From Polaribacter sp. Hel1_33_78 (GTDB taxonomy: Bacteria > Bacteroidota > Bacteroidia > Flavobacteriales > Flavobacteriaceae): DNA of 64,000 nt. Of the stretch, positions 28,776 to 38,900 are shown one piece after another (within the stretch, counting starts at the first letter, position 1; each line of letters opens with the position of its first letter). Under the pieces are notes generated by a model. That model saw only the letters and a list, made by a program, of their open reading frames with translations, made no database searches and was not told the origin of the DNA. Location: positions 558,001-622,000 of the forward strand of contig NZ_LT629794.1 in assembly GCF_900106075.1 (NCBI RefSeq), written 5' to 3'. The translations under genes were made by a program, and so were the position numbers.

Positions 28776-29609
28776 ATGAAAAAAATTATTGTGCCTATAG
28801 ATTTCTCAGAGCATTCAGAGTATGCGTTAAAAGCGGCAGCACTTTTGTCAAAAAAAATGGATGTTGAAATTTATGCTCTACATATGTTAGATCTTCAGGA
28901 GGTTAACTTTAGTCAAAGCTCAGAATTTAGCCAAGAAAAAGGAGTTTTCTTTTTAAAATTAGCAGAAAAAAGATTTGAAAAATTCCTACAAAAAGACTTT
29001 TTAAAAGAGGTGAAACTTGTGCCAATTATTAAGCATTATAAAGTTTTTAGCGAAGTAAATGCTATTGCGAAAGAAATAAATGCAGATTTAATAATTATGG
29101 GATCTCATGGAGCTAGTGGATTAAAAGAATTTTTTACAGGCTCAAACACGGAAAAAGTTATTAGATATGCAGAGATTCCTGTTTTAATACTTAAAAATGA
29201 ATTGAATGATGTAGATTTTTCTGATATCGTTTTTGCAACAGATTTTTCAGAAGAAACAATACCTGCTTTCAATAAAATGTTAGATTCATTAGATTTTTTG
29301 GGTGCTAAAAAACATCTTTTATTTGTGAATTCACCAAACGAACTATTTAAAACGACGCCAGAAATGGATGCTTTAGCAAACAACTTTTTAATGAAAGCAG
29401 AGGGCCATACAAATCGGTTAGTAAATGTTAATTTTGTTTGTGCCAAATCAATAGAAGATGGTATTTTAGACTTTTCGAATGCAGTTGGTGCAGACTTAAT
29501 TGCATTAATCACACATGGTAGAAAAGGATTGTCTCACGTTTTTTCAGGAAGTATTTCTGAAGATGTTTCAAACCATTCTGCTTTACCAATTATGACGTTT
29601 AAAATATAA
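28776..29609 (+). CDS. Tandem universal stress protein (UspA x2)
   Basis: 277 residues made of two UspA domains. The first (about 1-145) has KKIIVPIDFSEHSEYALKAA and the ATP-binding GSHGASGLKEFFTGSNT. The second (about 148-277) has DIVFATDFSEE and THGRKGLSHVFSGS. Both G-2x-G-9x-G-S/T motifs are intact, so ATP binding is likely. Such tandem proteins respond to stress or growth arrest, but the specific role is unknown. Confidence 0.92.
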   Translation: MKKIIVPIDFSEHSEYALKAAALLSKKMDVEIYALHMLDLQEVNFSQSSEFSQEKGVFFLKLAEKRFEKFLQKDFLKEVKLVPIIKHYKVFSEVNAIAKEINADLIIMGSHGASGLKEFFTGSNTEKVIRYAEIPVLILKNELNDVDFSDIVFATDFSEETIPAFNKMLDSLDFLGAKKHLLFVNSPNELFKTTPEMDALANNFLMKAEGHTNRLVNVNFVCAKSIEDGILDFSNAVGADLIALITHGRKGLSHVFSGSISEDVSNHSALPIMTFKI

Positions 29610-29617
29610 ATTGATGA

Positions 29618-30361
29618 ATGAAACTAAAACAGTTGCTACTTTCTGTTCCTTTTTCTATTTTCTTTTTTTTATGTTCAGAAGATAATGACATTACAATTCC
29701 AAGAAATTTGCAAGATTATTTTGAAGGAAACTCTGAAAGAGAGTTAAATAAAATTATTGCTTGTGCAGCAACTGCGGATGCAAATGAAAGCCTATCTTAT
29801 ATTTTTTATTATCCAGTTGAAGGTGCTTCGTAAGTGCTTTATTATGAAGCAGACAGTTTAAATATAGATGAAAATGATTTTACGAATTACAAAAGAATAG
29901 TTTTAGCTGAAACAGCTGTTTTTGCCCAAAAATTAAGTCGATTTTCACAATTAAATTCGGAAGAATTTTGGTGTGTGGTAACTTATTTAACTCATGGAAA
30001 AATGCACAAATCAAATCCCATTCGATTAAAAAATGAGACCAAACCTACAAATTGGACAAATGAAGTTACAATCGAATATCCAACAACTTTAAAACCAAAA
30101 TTTACATGGTCAGATTTTGATATTACAGATAATGAATTTTATTTTCAAGTAATTTCTGATAGAGATGATGATTCTATTTCTGGAACGTATAGCTATGATC
30201 ATTTTTTTCAATACTATAACACAACCAATATTGTTTTAAATATAAACACTGCAACTCCAAAGGATTTGGTGGTAGACGACACCTATAATTTTACCTTAAT
30301 GGCGGTAAGTGCAGATAATTGGGTAAATTTACGAATACAAAAATCTTTTGTTGCAGAATAA
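29618..30361 (+). pseudogene. Lipoprotein gene interrupted by one in-frame stop
   Basis: One frame of 247 codons is broken only by TAA at 29831-29833. The first part (71 residues) has a hydrophobic N-terminus ending FFFLCSEDND, a lipoprotein signal with the acidic residues common in surface-exposed Bacteroidota lipoproteins. The second part (29834-30361) continues with YYEADSLN and a beta-rich domain. Nothing else is damaged, and the downstream stop overlaps the Omp85 gene start (TAATG). This suggests a recent nonsense mutation, possibly Lys or Gln to stop, or a sequencing error. I do not recognise the family. Confidence 0.65.
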
Positions 30362-31638
30362 TGAAACTTAAAATCTGGATTTTTACTTTTTTATTTTTAG
30401 GGATCTCTTTTTCTCTTTTTTCACAAGAAAGAATAATTTTAGATCTTAAAATTAAAGGAGCAAGGAAGACTAAAATTTCTTTTTTAAAGAAATTTTTAAG
30501 TACCAAGAAAGACCTTGTTTTAGATTCTATTGCCTTAGAGAAAGATATTATTGAATTGAAAAGATTGCCAGCAATAAGGCATGCGTATTATCAAGTACTA
30601 AATGCTAATACTAATTTCTGCACTGTTTTTATTACCGTTGAAGAAAATTTAACCTTGTTTCCAGAAGTTAATTTTTGGACTACTACAAATCAGCAGTTTT
30701 CATACAAACTAGGTTTGTATGATTATAATTTTTTAGGAAAAAATATTGCCTTTGGCGGATATTACCAAAACAACGGGTTCAATTCGTATGGCATTAATTT
30801 TAGAGCGCCGAATTTGTTTTCTAAAAAGTGGGGGCTATCTGTAAATCATCAAGATTGGAAGAGTGAAGAGCCTCTTTATTTTGGAGATAAAACGGCTAAT
30901 TATGTTTACAATAATACTTCTTTTGAAGTTTTAGGGATTCATCAAATCAATTTTAAAAATCAAATTAATTTTGGCTTTAATTTTTTTACAGAGCAATATC
31001 AATATATTTCAGGAGCTATAGACCCCTCAATTCCAAAAAGGTTAAGCCTAAAAAAGACACTTTTTAAACTAGTATATGTTTATAATAATTTAGATTATTT
31101 TTATCAATATATAAACGGATTTAAAAGTGTACTGTATGCACAGTATGTAATTACAGAAAATGATTTCCAGAACGATTTTTGTATTTTTTGGAATGATTTT
31201 TTCTATTACACCCGAATTACTGAAAAAGGAAACTGGGCAAACAGATTAAGAATTGGTTTGTCATCAAATGAAAAAACACCCTTTGCACCCTTTGCTTTAG
31301 ATAACAATATAAATTTACGTGGAGTAGGTATTTTAGTAGATAGAGGTACAGGTAGTGTTGTTTGGAACACAGAATACAGGCACACGATCTATGATAAAAA
31401 TTGGTTGGCAATTCAAACAAATTTCTTTACAGATATTGGGTCTTGGAGAAACCCTGGCGGAAACTTAAATGATTTTTTGAGTAGCAAAAACATTCATATA
31501 TATTCGGGTTTTGGTTTGCGTTTTATCAGTAAAAAAATATACAATGCTACTTTTAGAATCGATTATGGGTTAAGAGTAAACACTATTAAGAACAATTCTG
31601 AAGGAGGTCTGGTTTTTGGAATTGGACAGTATTTTTAA
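30361..31638 (+). CDS. Omp85-superfamily outer-membrane protein, single POTRA
   Basis: 425 residues. Signal peptide (residues 1-22, ending SLFSQ), then one POTRA-like domain (about residues 24-98, ERIILDLKIKGARKTKISFL), then a barrel. Two Omp85 signatures support the assignment: LRGVG near residue 318 (the loop-6 RG motif) and FTDIG near residue 355. BamA has five POTRAs, so this is a reduced relative whose client is unknown. The ATG overlaps the upstream stop by one base, tying it to the interrupted lipoprotein gene. The frame also extends upstream to 30319, but that start lies inside the neighbour. Confidence 0.82.
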   Translation: MKLKIWIFTFLFLGISFSLFSQERIILDLKIKGARKTKISFLKKFLSTKKDLVLDSIALEKDIIELKRLPAIRHAYYQVLNANTNFCTVFITVEENLTLFPEVNFWTTTNQQFSYKLGLYDYNFLGKNIAFGGYYQNNGFNSYGINFRAPNLFSKKWGLSVNHQDWKSEEPLYFGDKTANYVYNNTSFEVLGIHQINFKNQINFGFNFFTEQYQYISGAIDPSIPKRLSLKKTLFKLVYVYNNLDYFYQYINGFKSVLYAQYVITENDFQNDFCIFWNDFFYYTRITEKGNWANRLRIGLSSNEKTPFAPFALDNNINLRGVGILVDRGTGSVVWNTEYRHTIYDKNWLAIQTNFFTDIGSWRNPGGNLNDFLSSKNIHIYSGFGLRFISKKIYNATFRIDYGLRVNTIKNNSEGGLVFGIGQYF

Positions 31639-31679
31639 TTAAATTAAGATTCCTTTCATCTTTTTTTTATAGAAAATAG

Positions 31680-31687
31680 TAGTTTTG
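31680..31687 (+). promoter_or_regulatory. Promoter -7 element of metallophosphoesterase gene
   Basis: TAGTTTTG fits TAnnTTTG and ends at the GTG (31687) that opens the longer frame. It therefore favours the ATG at 31705 as start. Confidence 0.5.
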
Positions 31688-31704
31688 TGAAAAATAAAAG
31701 GAAG

Positions 31705-32433
31705 ATGAGAACTTTTGCAATAGGAGATATTCATGGAGGCTTAAAAGCGTTAATTCAGGTTTTAAATAAACTAGAAATTAAAGAGGGAGATAAACTGATC
31801 TTCATGGGAGATTATGTCGATGGTTGGAGTGAATCTGCTCAAGTTGTTCAGTTTTTAATTGAGGTTTCAAATAAATTTAAGTGCGTCTTTATAAAAGGAA
31901 ATCATGATGTTTGGTGTCAAGATTGGTTAAAAACAGCAACGGTAAATACCTCTTGGTATATGCATGGTGGTAAAGAAACCATGGAAAGTTATGAGGGCTT
32001 TTCCGAAGAAGAAAAAAAACAACATTTGGTCTTTTTTGAGAAGCTACCTTTATATCATATAGATGCTGAAAATAGATTGTTTTTGCATGCCGGTTTTACT
32101 TCTTTACATGGTGTAGAAAAAGAGCCCTTTAAAGAGCTTTTTTATACAGATAGATCTCTGTGGGAAATGCTTTTGGTGATGGACAACCGAATAGAAAAAG
32201 ACTCGATGTATTATCCTAAAAGAATACAACATTATAAAGAAATTTATATTGGTCATACGCCCACTACAAAGTATAATGAATCTTTACCAATAAACATTGC
32301 AAATGTTTGGAATATTGATACCGGAGCTGCCTTTAAAGGAAAAGTAACCGGAATAAATATTGATACAAAAGTGTGCTCTCAAAGTGATCATTTGCCAGAT
32401 TTGTACCCGGATGAAAAAGGGAGAAATAAATAA
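31705..32433 (+). CDS. Serine/threonine phosphatase-like metallophosphoesterase
   Basis: 242 residues beginning MRTFAIGDIHGG. The five metallophosphoesterase blocks are present: GDIHG, GDYVDGW, GNHD, a His block in FLHAGF and GHTP. The arrangement (GDxHG at the very N-terminus, about 240 residues) is that of bacterial PrpA/B-like or Ap4A-hydrolase-like enzymes, so either a phosphoprotein or dinucleoside polyphosphate substrate is possible. The start is set by the promoter element at 31680-31687. Confidence 0.9.
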   Translation: MRTFAIGDIHGGLKALIQVLNKLEIKEGDKLIFMGDYVDGWSESAQVVQFLIEVSNKFKCVFIKGNHDVWCQDWLKTATVNTSWYMHGGKETMESYEGFSEEEKKQHLVFFEKLPLYHIDAENRLFLHAGFTSLHGVEKEPFKELFYTDRSLWEMLLVMDNRIEKDSMYYPKRIQHYKEIYIGHTPTTKYNESLPINIANVWNIDTGAAFKGKVTGINIDTKVCSQSDHLPDLYPDEKGRNK

Positions 32434-32650
32434 AATTGAATTAGTATTAAGTTAGTTTTTTTTATGTTTAAGTGATTTTTTCTCGTCGTTTATACTTTTC
32501 TATCGAAAAGAAATATTGAAGTTGTGTGTCATTCCTAAACTGTCAATATTGAGGTATCTAGAAAAATGTAGCACTCATTTTCTTTTTCCCTTTTCAAAAA
32601 TTATTACGCTAATCAATTAGAAAGGTAAAAGTATTTTTCTCATTTGGTTA

Positions 32651-32770
32651 AAAATTAATAGTTAGCAACATTCACAACCATCATAATATAGAATCTGAAA
32701 ATAAAAAGGTCGTCTCTTCTGAAAGTAGATAATGCAGCAGTTGTTTTATTAAAATTGCTAAGGCTCAATT
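32651..32770 (-). pseudogene. Relic of the 3' end of arsM
   Basis: This stretch aligns along its whole length with 45075-45206, the last about 38 codons of the arsM gene plus a few downstream bases, in the same orientation. Shared words include ttagcaacat/ctagcaacat, accatcataat, tcgtctctt, gcag.cgttgtttta-like and attgctaag. Small indels and point changes destroy the frame: the GGGCC terminus and the RDD core are no longer readable in one frame. It is a decayed duplicate of a methyltransferase gene end, stranded upstream of the giant adhesin gene. Confidence 0.75.
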
Positions 32771-32875
32771 ATCTCTTTGTTTATGTTTTTTATTAACTTA
32801 ACGGGTATTAATGAATATTCATCGATATCAATTTGCTAAGCAACTTTTTTTCTTTTTTAAAATTTCTTTGTTAAT

Positions 32876-32883
32876 TATTTTTG
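32876..32883 (+). promoter_or_regulatory. Promoter -7-like element upstream of giant gene
   Basis: TATTTTTG matches TAnnTTTG 85 bp before the ATG. No TTG box at the usual distance was found, so the assignment is tentative. Confidence 0.35.
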
Positions 32884-32967
32884 TAAAAAAAAGTTAGGAA
32901 AAGAAAATCAAAAACTCATATCCAAAATAAGTTTTTGAGTATTCTTTTTTACAAATTAATTATAAAA

Positions 32968-35900
32968 ATGAATTCATTGAATACAAAGTACTCCAGAAAA
33001 AAGACACTTTCACTTGCAATTGCGCTATTATCAATTATTCAGTTTAATTATGGATCTAACGTAATTAATACCAATGAAATTGCAAATGCTATCTCAGAAA
33101 AAGATGTTAAGAATTCTTTTACAGAAAACTTTTTCAGTAATTATGAAGCTAACTGGAAAAATCTTGAAAATTTTAATACTGAATTCAATCAGAGTGCTTT
33201 CGCAAGTAAGCAGTTTACAGCGATAAGTGCACCTGCACCTGAAGCAGATGATTGTACAAGCGCTTTACCTGCAGTAGATGCTATCAATTTTTCTGAAAGT
33301 ATGCTAGAAATTGCCATGGATAAAACTTATCAACCTGATAACAATCAAGGCTGTTGTTATAAGGAACAGCCTCAAGGTCACATGCATCCAAAGAGATTAA
33401 AACTAGAATATATAGGAAGTGGAAACCCCTGGATCGTTTTTAGATTTAAAAATTCTGGCGGAGCAGTTCATTTTCAGGGCAATGTTTCAAATGGTCAGTC
33501 CTTAATAGTTGATGGTTCGGGTATGGTAAATAAACACGGTCAAGAAGGACTCGAAACTAATACTTGGTATTCTATAGCGGGCGCTGCCGTCTCATATCAC
33601 ACCTCTTGTTCTACAAATTTAGATGTTGGTCATACTATTAACGGACATTTCAAAGTTTTGGCGATAGAAATGCCTTTAGTAAGTGGTATGGGTGGCGTTT
33701 CATGCACAGAAGGAAATTTTACACCTTGCAATAATGTTACAAACGCTGGTAGAACTTCTGATAGGAATAATGATTTATGTACAAGTAATGCAAGCAACCC
33801 TTTAACAATTCCTAATATTACGATGCCAGTGGCGAGTGGTGGAGAAGGCGGTGATATAGAATATCAATGGCAAATTAGATATTCTGGTAGTTCGTCTTGG
33901 CAAGATATTCCTGGAGCAAATAGTAAAGATTATAACCCAGTTAATTTAGCGAATAGTTCAAATGGTTGGAGGATCGGAGAAAATTATTGGAGAAGAAAAG
34001 CTAGAAGGACATGCCAAACTAGTTGGATTTATTCTGGTTATGAATATTATTGGATTGTTGAAAATTTTCAAGATCCAGGCGTAATTTCTGGAAATGAAAG
34101 TAGATGCGGTTCTTACGATCCAGATAATATTTTTAATTCCACAGGACCTTCTGGTGGGGCTCCAAACAATGCTACAATTGAATATAGATGGGAATATAAA
34201 ACAACAGGAGGTTGGATAGTAATTCCTAATGCAAAGCAATGGAAATACAATCCTGGAACAATTAACCAAACAACACAATATAGAAGAGGAGCTAGAAGAA
34301 CAGCTCCAGACTGTACTATAAATTACAAATACTCAAATACAGTTACAAAAACTGTTGTAAATAATAATTTAAGCTTAACCTGTGAGTATAAAATCGATAA
34401 TGGCGGTTGGATTACAAATAATTGTTCGATTACTCTAACACAAGGACAAAAACTTCAGCTTTCTACAAATCCAAATTATTTGTCGTCATATTCTTGGACA
34501 GGTCCAAATAATTTTTCAGGTAGCGGAAATAATGGTGGAGATATTCTACTTTCAAATTCTGTTACTACAGCTATGTCAGGAACATACACGGTTATAGCAA
34601 CAGATAGCAATGGATGCACTGGCTCAAAAAATATTACAGTTAATGTAGTATGTCCAAACCCTGCAAATAATACAACAGCAACTGCATCAATTAATGAAAA
34701 TCAAACCAAAACATTAACGGGCTCTCCTTCTGGAGGTTCTTGGAGTATTGTATCAGGTGGCGGAACTATTAATGGTTCAACGTATACACCTGCTAATATA
34801 AATACAAATACTAATGTTAAAATTAGATATACAATTGCAGCAAACGGAAGTTGTGCAGCGACTTCAGATGATGTTACGTTTACAGTAACTCCTGTTTGTA
34901 GTATAACGGCAAATAATACAACAGCAACTGCATCAATTAATGAAAATCAAACCAAAACATTAACGGGCTCTCCTTCTGGAGGTTCTTGGAGTATTGTATC
35001 AGGTGGCGGAACAATCAATGGTTCAACGTATACACCTGCTAATATAAATACAAATACTACTGTTAAGATTCGATATAGAATTGCAGCAAACGGAAGTTGT
35101 GCAGCGACTTCAGATGATGTTACGTTTACAGTAACTCCTGTTTGTAGTATAACGGCAAATAATACAACAGCAACTGCATCAATTAATGAAAATCAAACCA
35201 AAACATTAACGGGCTCTCCTTCTGGAGGTTCTTGGAGTATTGTATCAGGTGGCGGAACGATCAATGGTTCAACATATACTCCTGCTAATATCAATACCAA
35301 TACTACTGTTAAAATTCGATATACAATTGCAGCAAACGGAAGTTGTGCAGCGACTTCGGATGATGTTACGTTTACGGTAACTCCTGTTTGTAGTATAACG
35401 GCAAATAATACAACAGCAACTGCATCAATTAATGAAAATCAAACCAAAACATTAACGGGTTCTCCTTCTGGAGGTTCTTGGAGTATTGTATCAGGTGGCG
35501 GAACTATTAATGGTTCAACGTATACACCTGCTAATATAAATACAAATACTAATGTTAAAATTAGATATACAATTGCAGCAAACGGAAGTTGTGCAGCGAC
35601 TTCAGATGATGTTACGTTTACAGTAACTCCTGTTTGTAGTATAACGGCAAATAATACAACAGCAACTGCATCAATTAATGAAAATCAAACCAAAACATTA
35701 ACGGGTTCTCCTTCTGGAGGTTCTTGGAGTATTGTATCAGGTGGCGGAACTATTAATGGTTCAACGTATACACCTGCTAATATAAATACAAATACTAATG
35801 TTAAAATTAGATATACAATTGCAGCAAACGGAAGTTGTGCAGCGACTTCAGATGATGTTACGTTTACAGTAACTCCTGTTTGTAGTATAACGGCAAATAA

Positions 35901-38900
35901 TACAACTTCAACTGCATCAATTAATGAAAATCAAACCAAAACATTAACGGGCTCTCCTTCTGGAGGTTCTTGGAGTATTGTATCAGGTGGCGGAACTATT
36001 AATGGTTCAACGTATACACCTGCTAATATAAATACAAATACTACTGTTAAAATTAGATATACAATTGCAGCAAACGGAAGTTGTGCAGCGACTTCAGATG
36101 ATGTTACTTTTACTGTAACACCAGTTTGTACAACAGCAAATAATACAACAGCAACTGCATCAATTAATGAAAATCAAACCAAAACATTAACGGGCTCTCC
36201 TTCTGGAGGTTCTTGGAGTATTGTTTCTGGTGGCGGAACGATCAATGGAACAACTTATACTCCTGATGATATCAACACCGATACTGATGTGACTATTAGA
36301 TATACCATTGCTGCTGATAATGGTTGTGCTGCTACATCTGATGATGTTACGTTTACAGTAACTCCTGTTTGTAGTATAACGGCAAATAATACGACTTCAA
36401 CTGCTGATATTACTGAAGGACAAACCAAAACATTAACTGGTACTCCTGCTGGAGGAACTTGGTCAATCGTTTCTGGAGGCGGATCTATTACAGGAACTAC
36501 CTACACTCCTGCAGATATCAATACAGATACAACGGTAACGATTCGATATACAATTGCTGCAGATGGTGATTGTGCTGCAACAACTGATGATGTTACTTTT
36601 GATGTAACTCCTGTCTGTGATGTAGTTGCTAATAATACGACTTCAACTGCTAATATTACTGAAGACGAAACGAAAACATTAACAGGTACTCCAGCAGGCG
36701 GAACTTGGTCAATCGTTTCTGGAGGCGGATCTATTACAGGAACTACCTACACTCCTGCAGATATCAATACAGATACAACGGTAACGATTCGATATACAAT
36801 TGCTGCAGATGGTTCTTGCCCTGCTACAAGCGATGATGTTACTTTTACAGTAACGCCAGTTGACCTTTGTACTGATGGTGCAACAGTTGGTCTGGTTACT
36901 GCGAATGACCCAGATGCAGACGGCATAAATAATGTGTGTGATTTAGATGATGATAATGATGGTATTCTTGATGTAGAAGAAGGAGATAATGATTGTACTT
37001 CGTTTACAACGGTAGGAAAATCGTCTGGAAATCCTCAGGGAGTAGCTATATCTGGAACCTTAACATCGGGGTTGTTTAATGGAAGTTATCTTTATAAACA
37101 AAATAATGATGGAAGTTATACGGCTATTATTACCAAGACAGTAACAGGGGCTAAAATTGGCGGTGCAATAGCGATTAATTTTAATGAACTTGGTTCTACT
37201 ACAAATATAAATAACTCTGTAACAGTCAGAGTTAAAATAGCATTAGGATCTACCGTACTTTATGACGAACTCTTCACAACATTCAAAGCAACATATGGTA
37301 ATTATGGAAATATAAGTTTCAATACAACAGCACCAATTAATGATCCTGTTTTGAAATTTACTTTAACAAAACCTAATAATATTGGTAATCCAGACCCAAG
37401 ATTAACTAGTTTTGATTACACCTATTGCACGAGTAATGATACAGACAGCGACGGATTAATCAACAGTTTGGATTTAGATTCAGACGGTGATGGTTGCTAT
37501 GATGTAGTTGAATCTGGAGGCTTAGATACAAATAGTGATGGTATCCTTGATGGAACAGGAATTGATGCAGACGGTAAAGTTATCGGAAGTTCGGGAGGCT
37601 ATAATGGAGTTTCGGGAAATGAATATGCTGCACACCAAGCTAATTTTACTTCTAATCTTTCTAATCAAAATATTGACGAAGGTCAACCAGTTACATTTAG
37701 TGTTTCAGCATCTGCCGAACAAGCAACTTCTTACAATAATGGAGCACCTATTTATGGAACACCTGGAAATGCAAATAATGGAATAAACTATCAATGGTAT
37801 TTGGGAGACCCAGACAATAGTGGCATTACCCTAACTGATATTGGAATATATACAGGTACAAATACAGCAGATTTAAATATTAGCAATAGTACTGGTTTAA
37901 ATGGTAAACAATATTTTGTAAAATTGACACATGCTAATAATAGCTGTTTAATAGAAATTAAAAATGCAATATTAACTGTATGCTCAAGTGCAGATAACAC
38001 AACATCAAACGCTTCAATCACTGAAAGTGAAACCAAAACTTTATCAGGAAATCCATCGGGAGGAACTTGGTCAATCGTTTCTGGAGGCGGATCTATTACA
38101 GGAACAACATATACGCCTGCAGATATCAATACTGATACAACAATCGTAATTCGTTATACAATTGCTGTTGATGGAGATTGTGCTGCAACAACAGATGATG
38201 TTACTTTTGATGTAACACCTGTCTGTGATGTAGTTGCTAACAATACGACTTCAATTGCTGCTATTACTGAAGGACAAACGAAAACATTAACGGGTACTCC
38301 TGCTGGAGGAACTTGGTCAATCGTTTCTGGAGGCGGATCTATTACAGGAACAACATATACGCCTGCAGATATCAATACTGATACAACAATCGTAATTCGT
38401 TATACAATTGCTGTTGATGGAGATTGTGCTGCAACAACAGATGATGTTACTTTTGATGTAACACCTGTCTGTGATGTAGTTGCTAACAATACGACTTCAA
38501 CTGCTGATATTACTGAAGGACAAACGAAAACATTAACGGGTACTCCTGCTGGAGGAACTTGGTCAATCGTTTCTGGAGGCGGGTCTATTACTGGAACAAC
38601 ATATACGCCTGATGATATCAATACTGATACAACAATCGTAATTCGTTATACAATTGCTGCTGATGGTGATTGTGCTGCAACAACTTCAGATGTTACTTTT
38701 GATGTAACTCCTGTCTGTGATGTAGTTGCAAACAATACGACTTCAACTGCTGCTATTACTGAAGGACAAACCAAAACATTAACTGGTACTCCTGCTGGAG
38801 GAACTTGGTCAATCGTTTCTGGAAGTGGGTCTATTACTGGATCAACGTATACGCCTGATGATATCAATACTGATACAACGGTAACGATTCGATATACAAT

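Larger units (their letters stand above)
32434..32967. other. Gene-free upstream region of the giant gene
   Basis: No coding frame is convincing here. It contains the decayed arsM 3' fragment (about 32651-32770) and a -7-like TATTTTTG at 32876-32883, which would leave a leader of about 80 nt before the ATG at 32968. The rest is AT-rich with nothing else recognisable. Confidence 0.6.

Noticed and set aside
29831..29833. Recoding of TAA as an amino acid in the lipoprotein gene
   Set aside because: No known selenocysteine or pyrrolysine use of TAA, and no supporting tRNA or structure was seen; a nonsense mutation or error is simpler.
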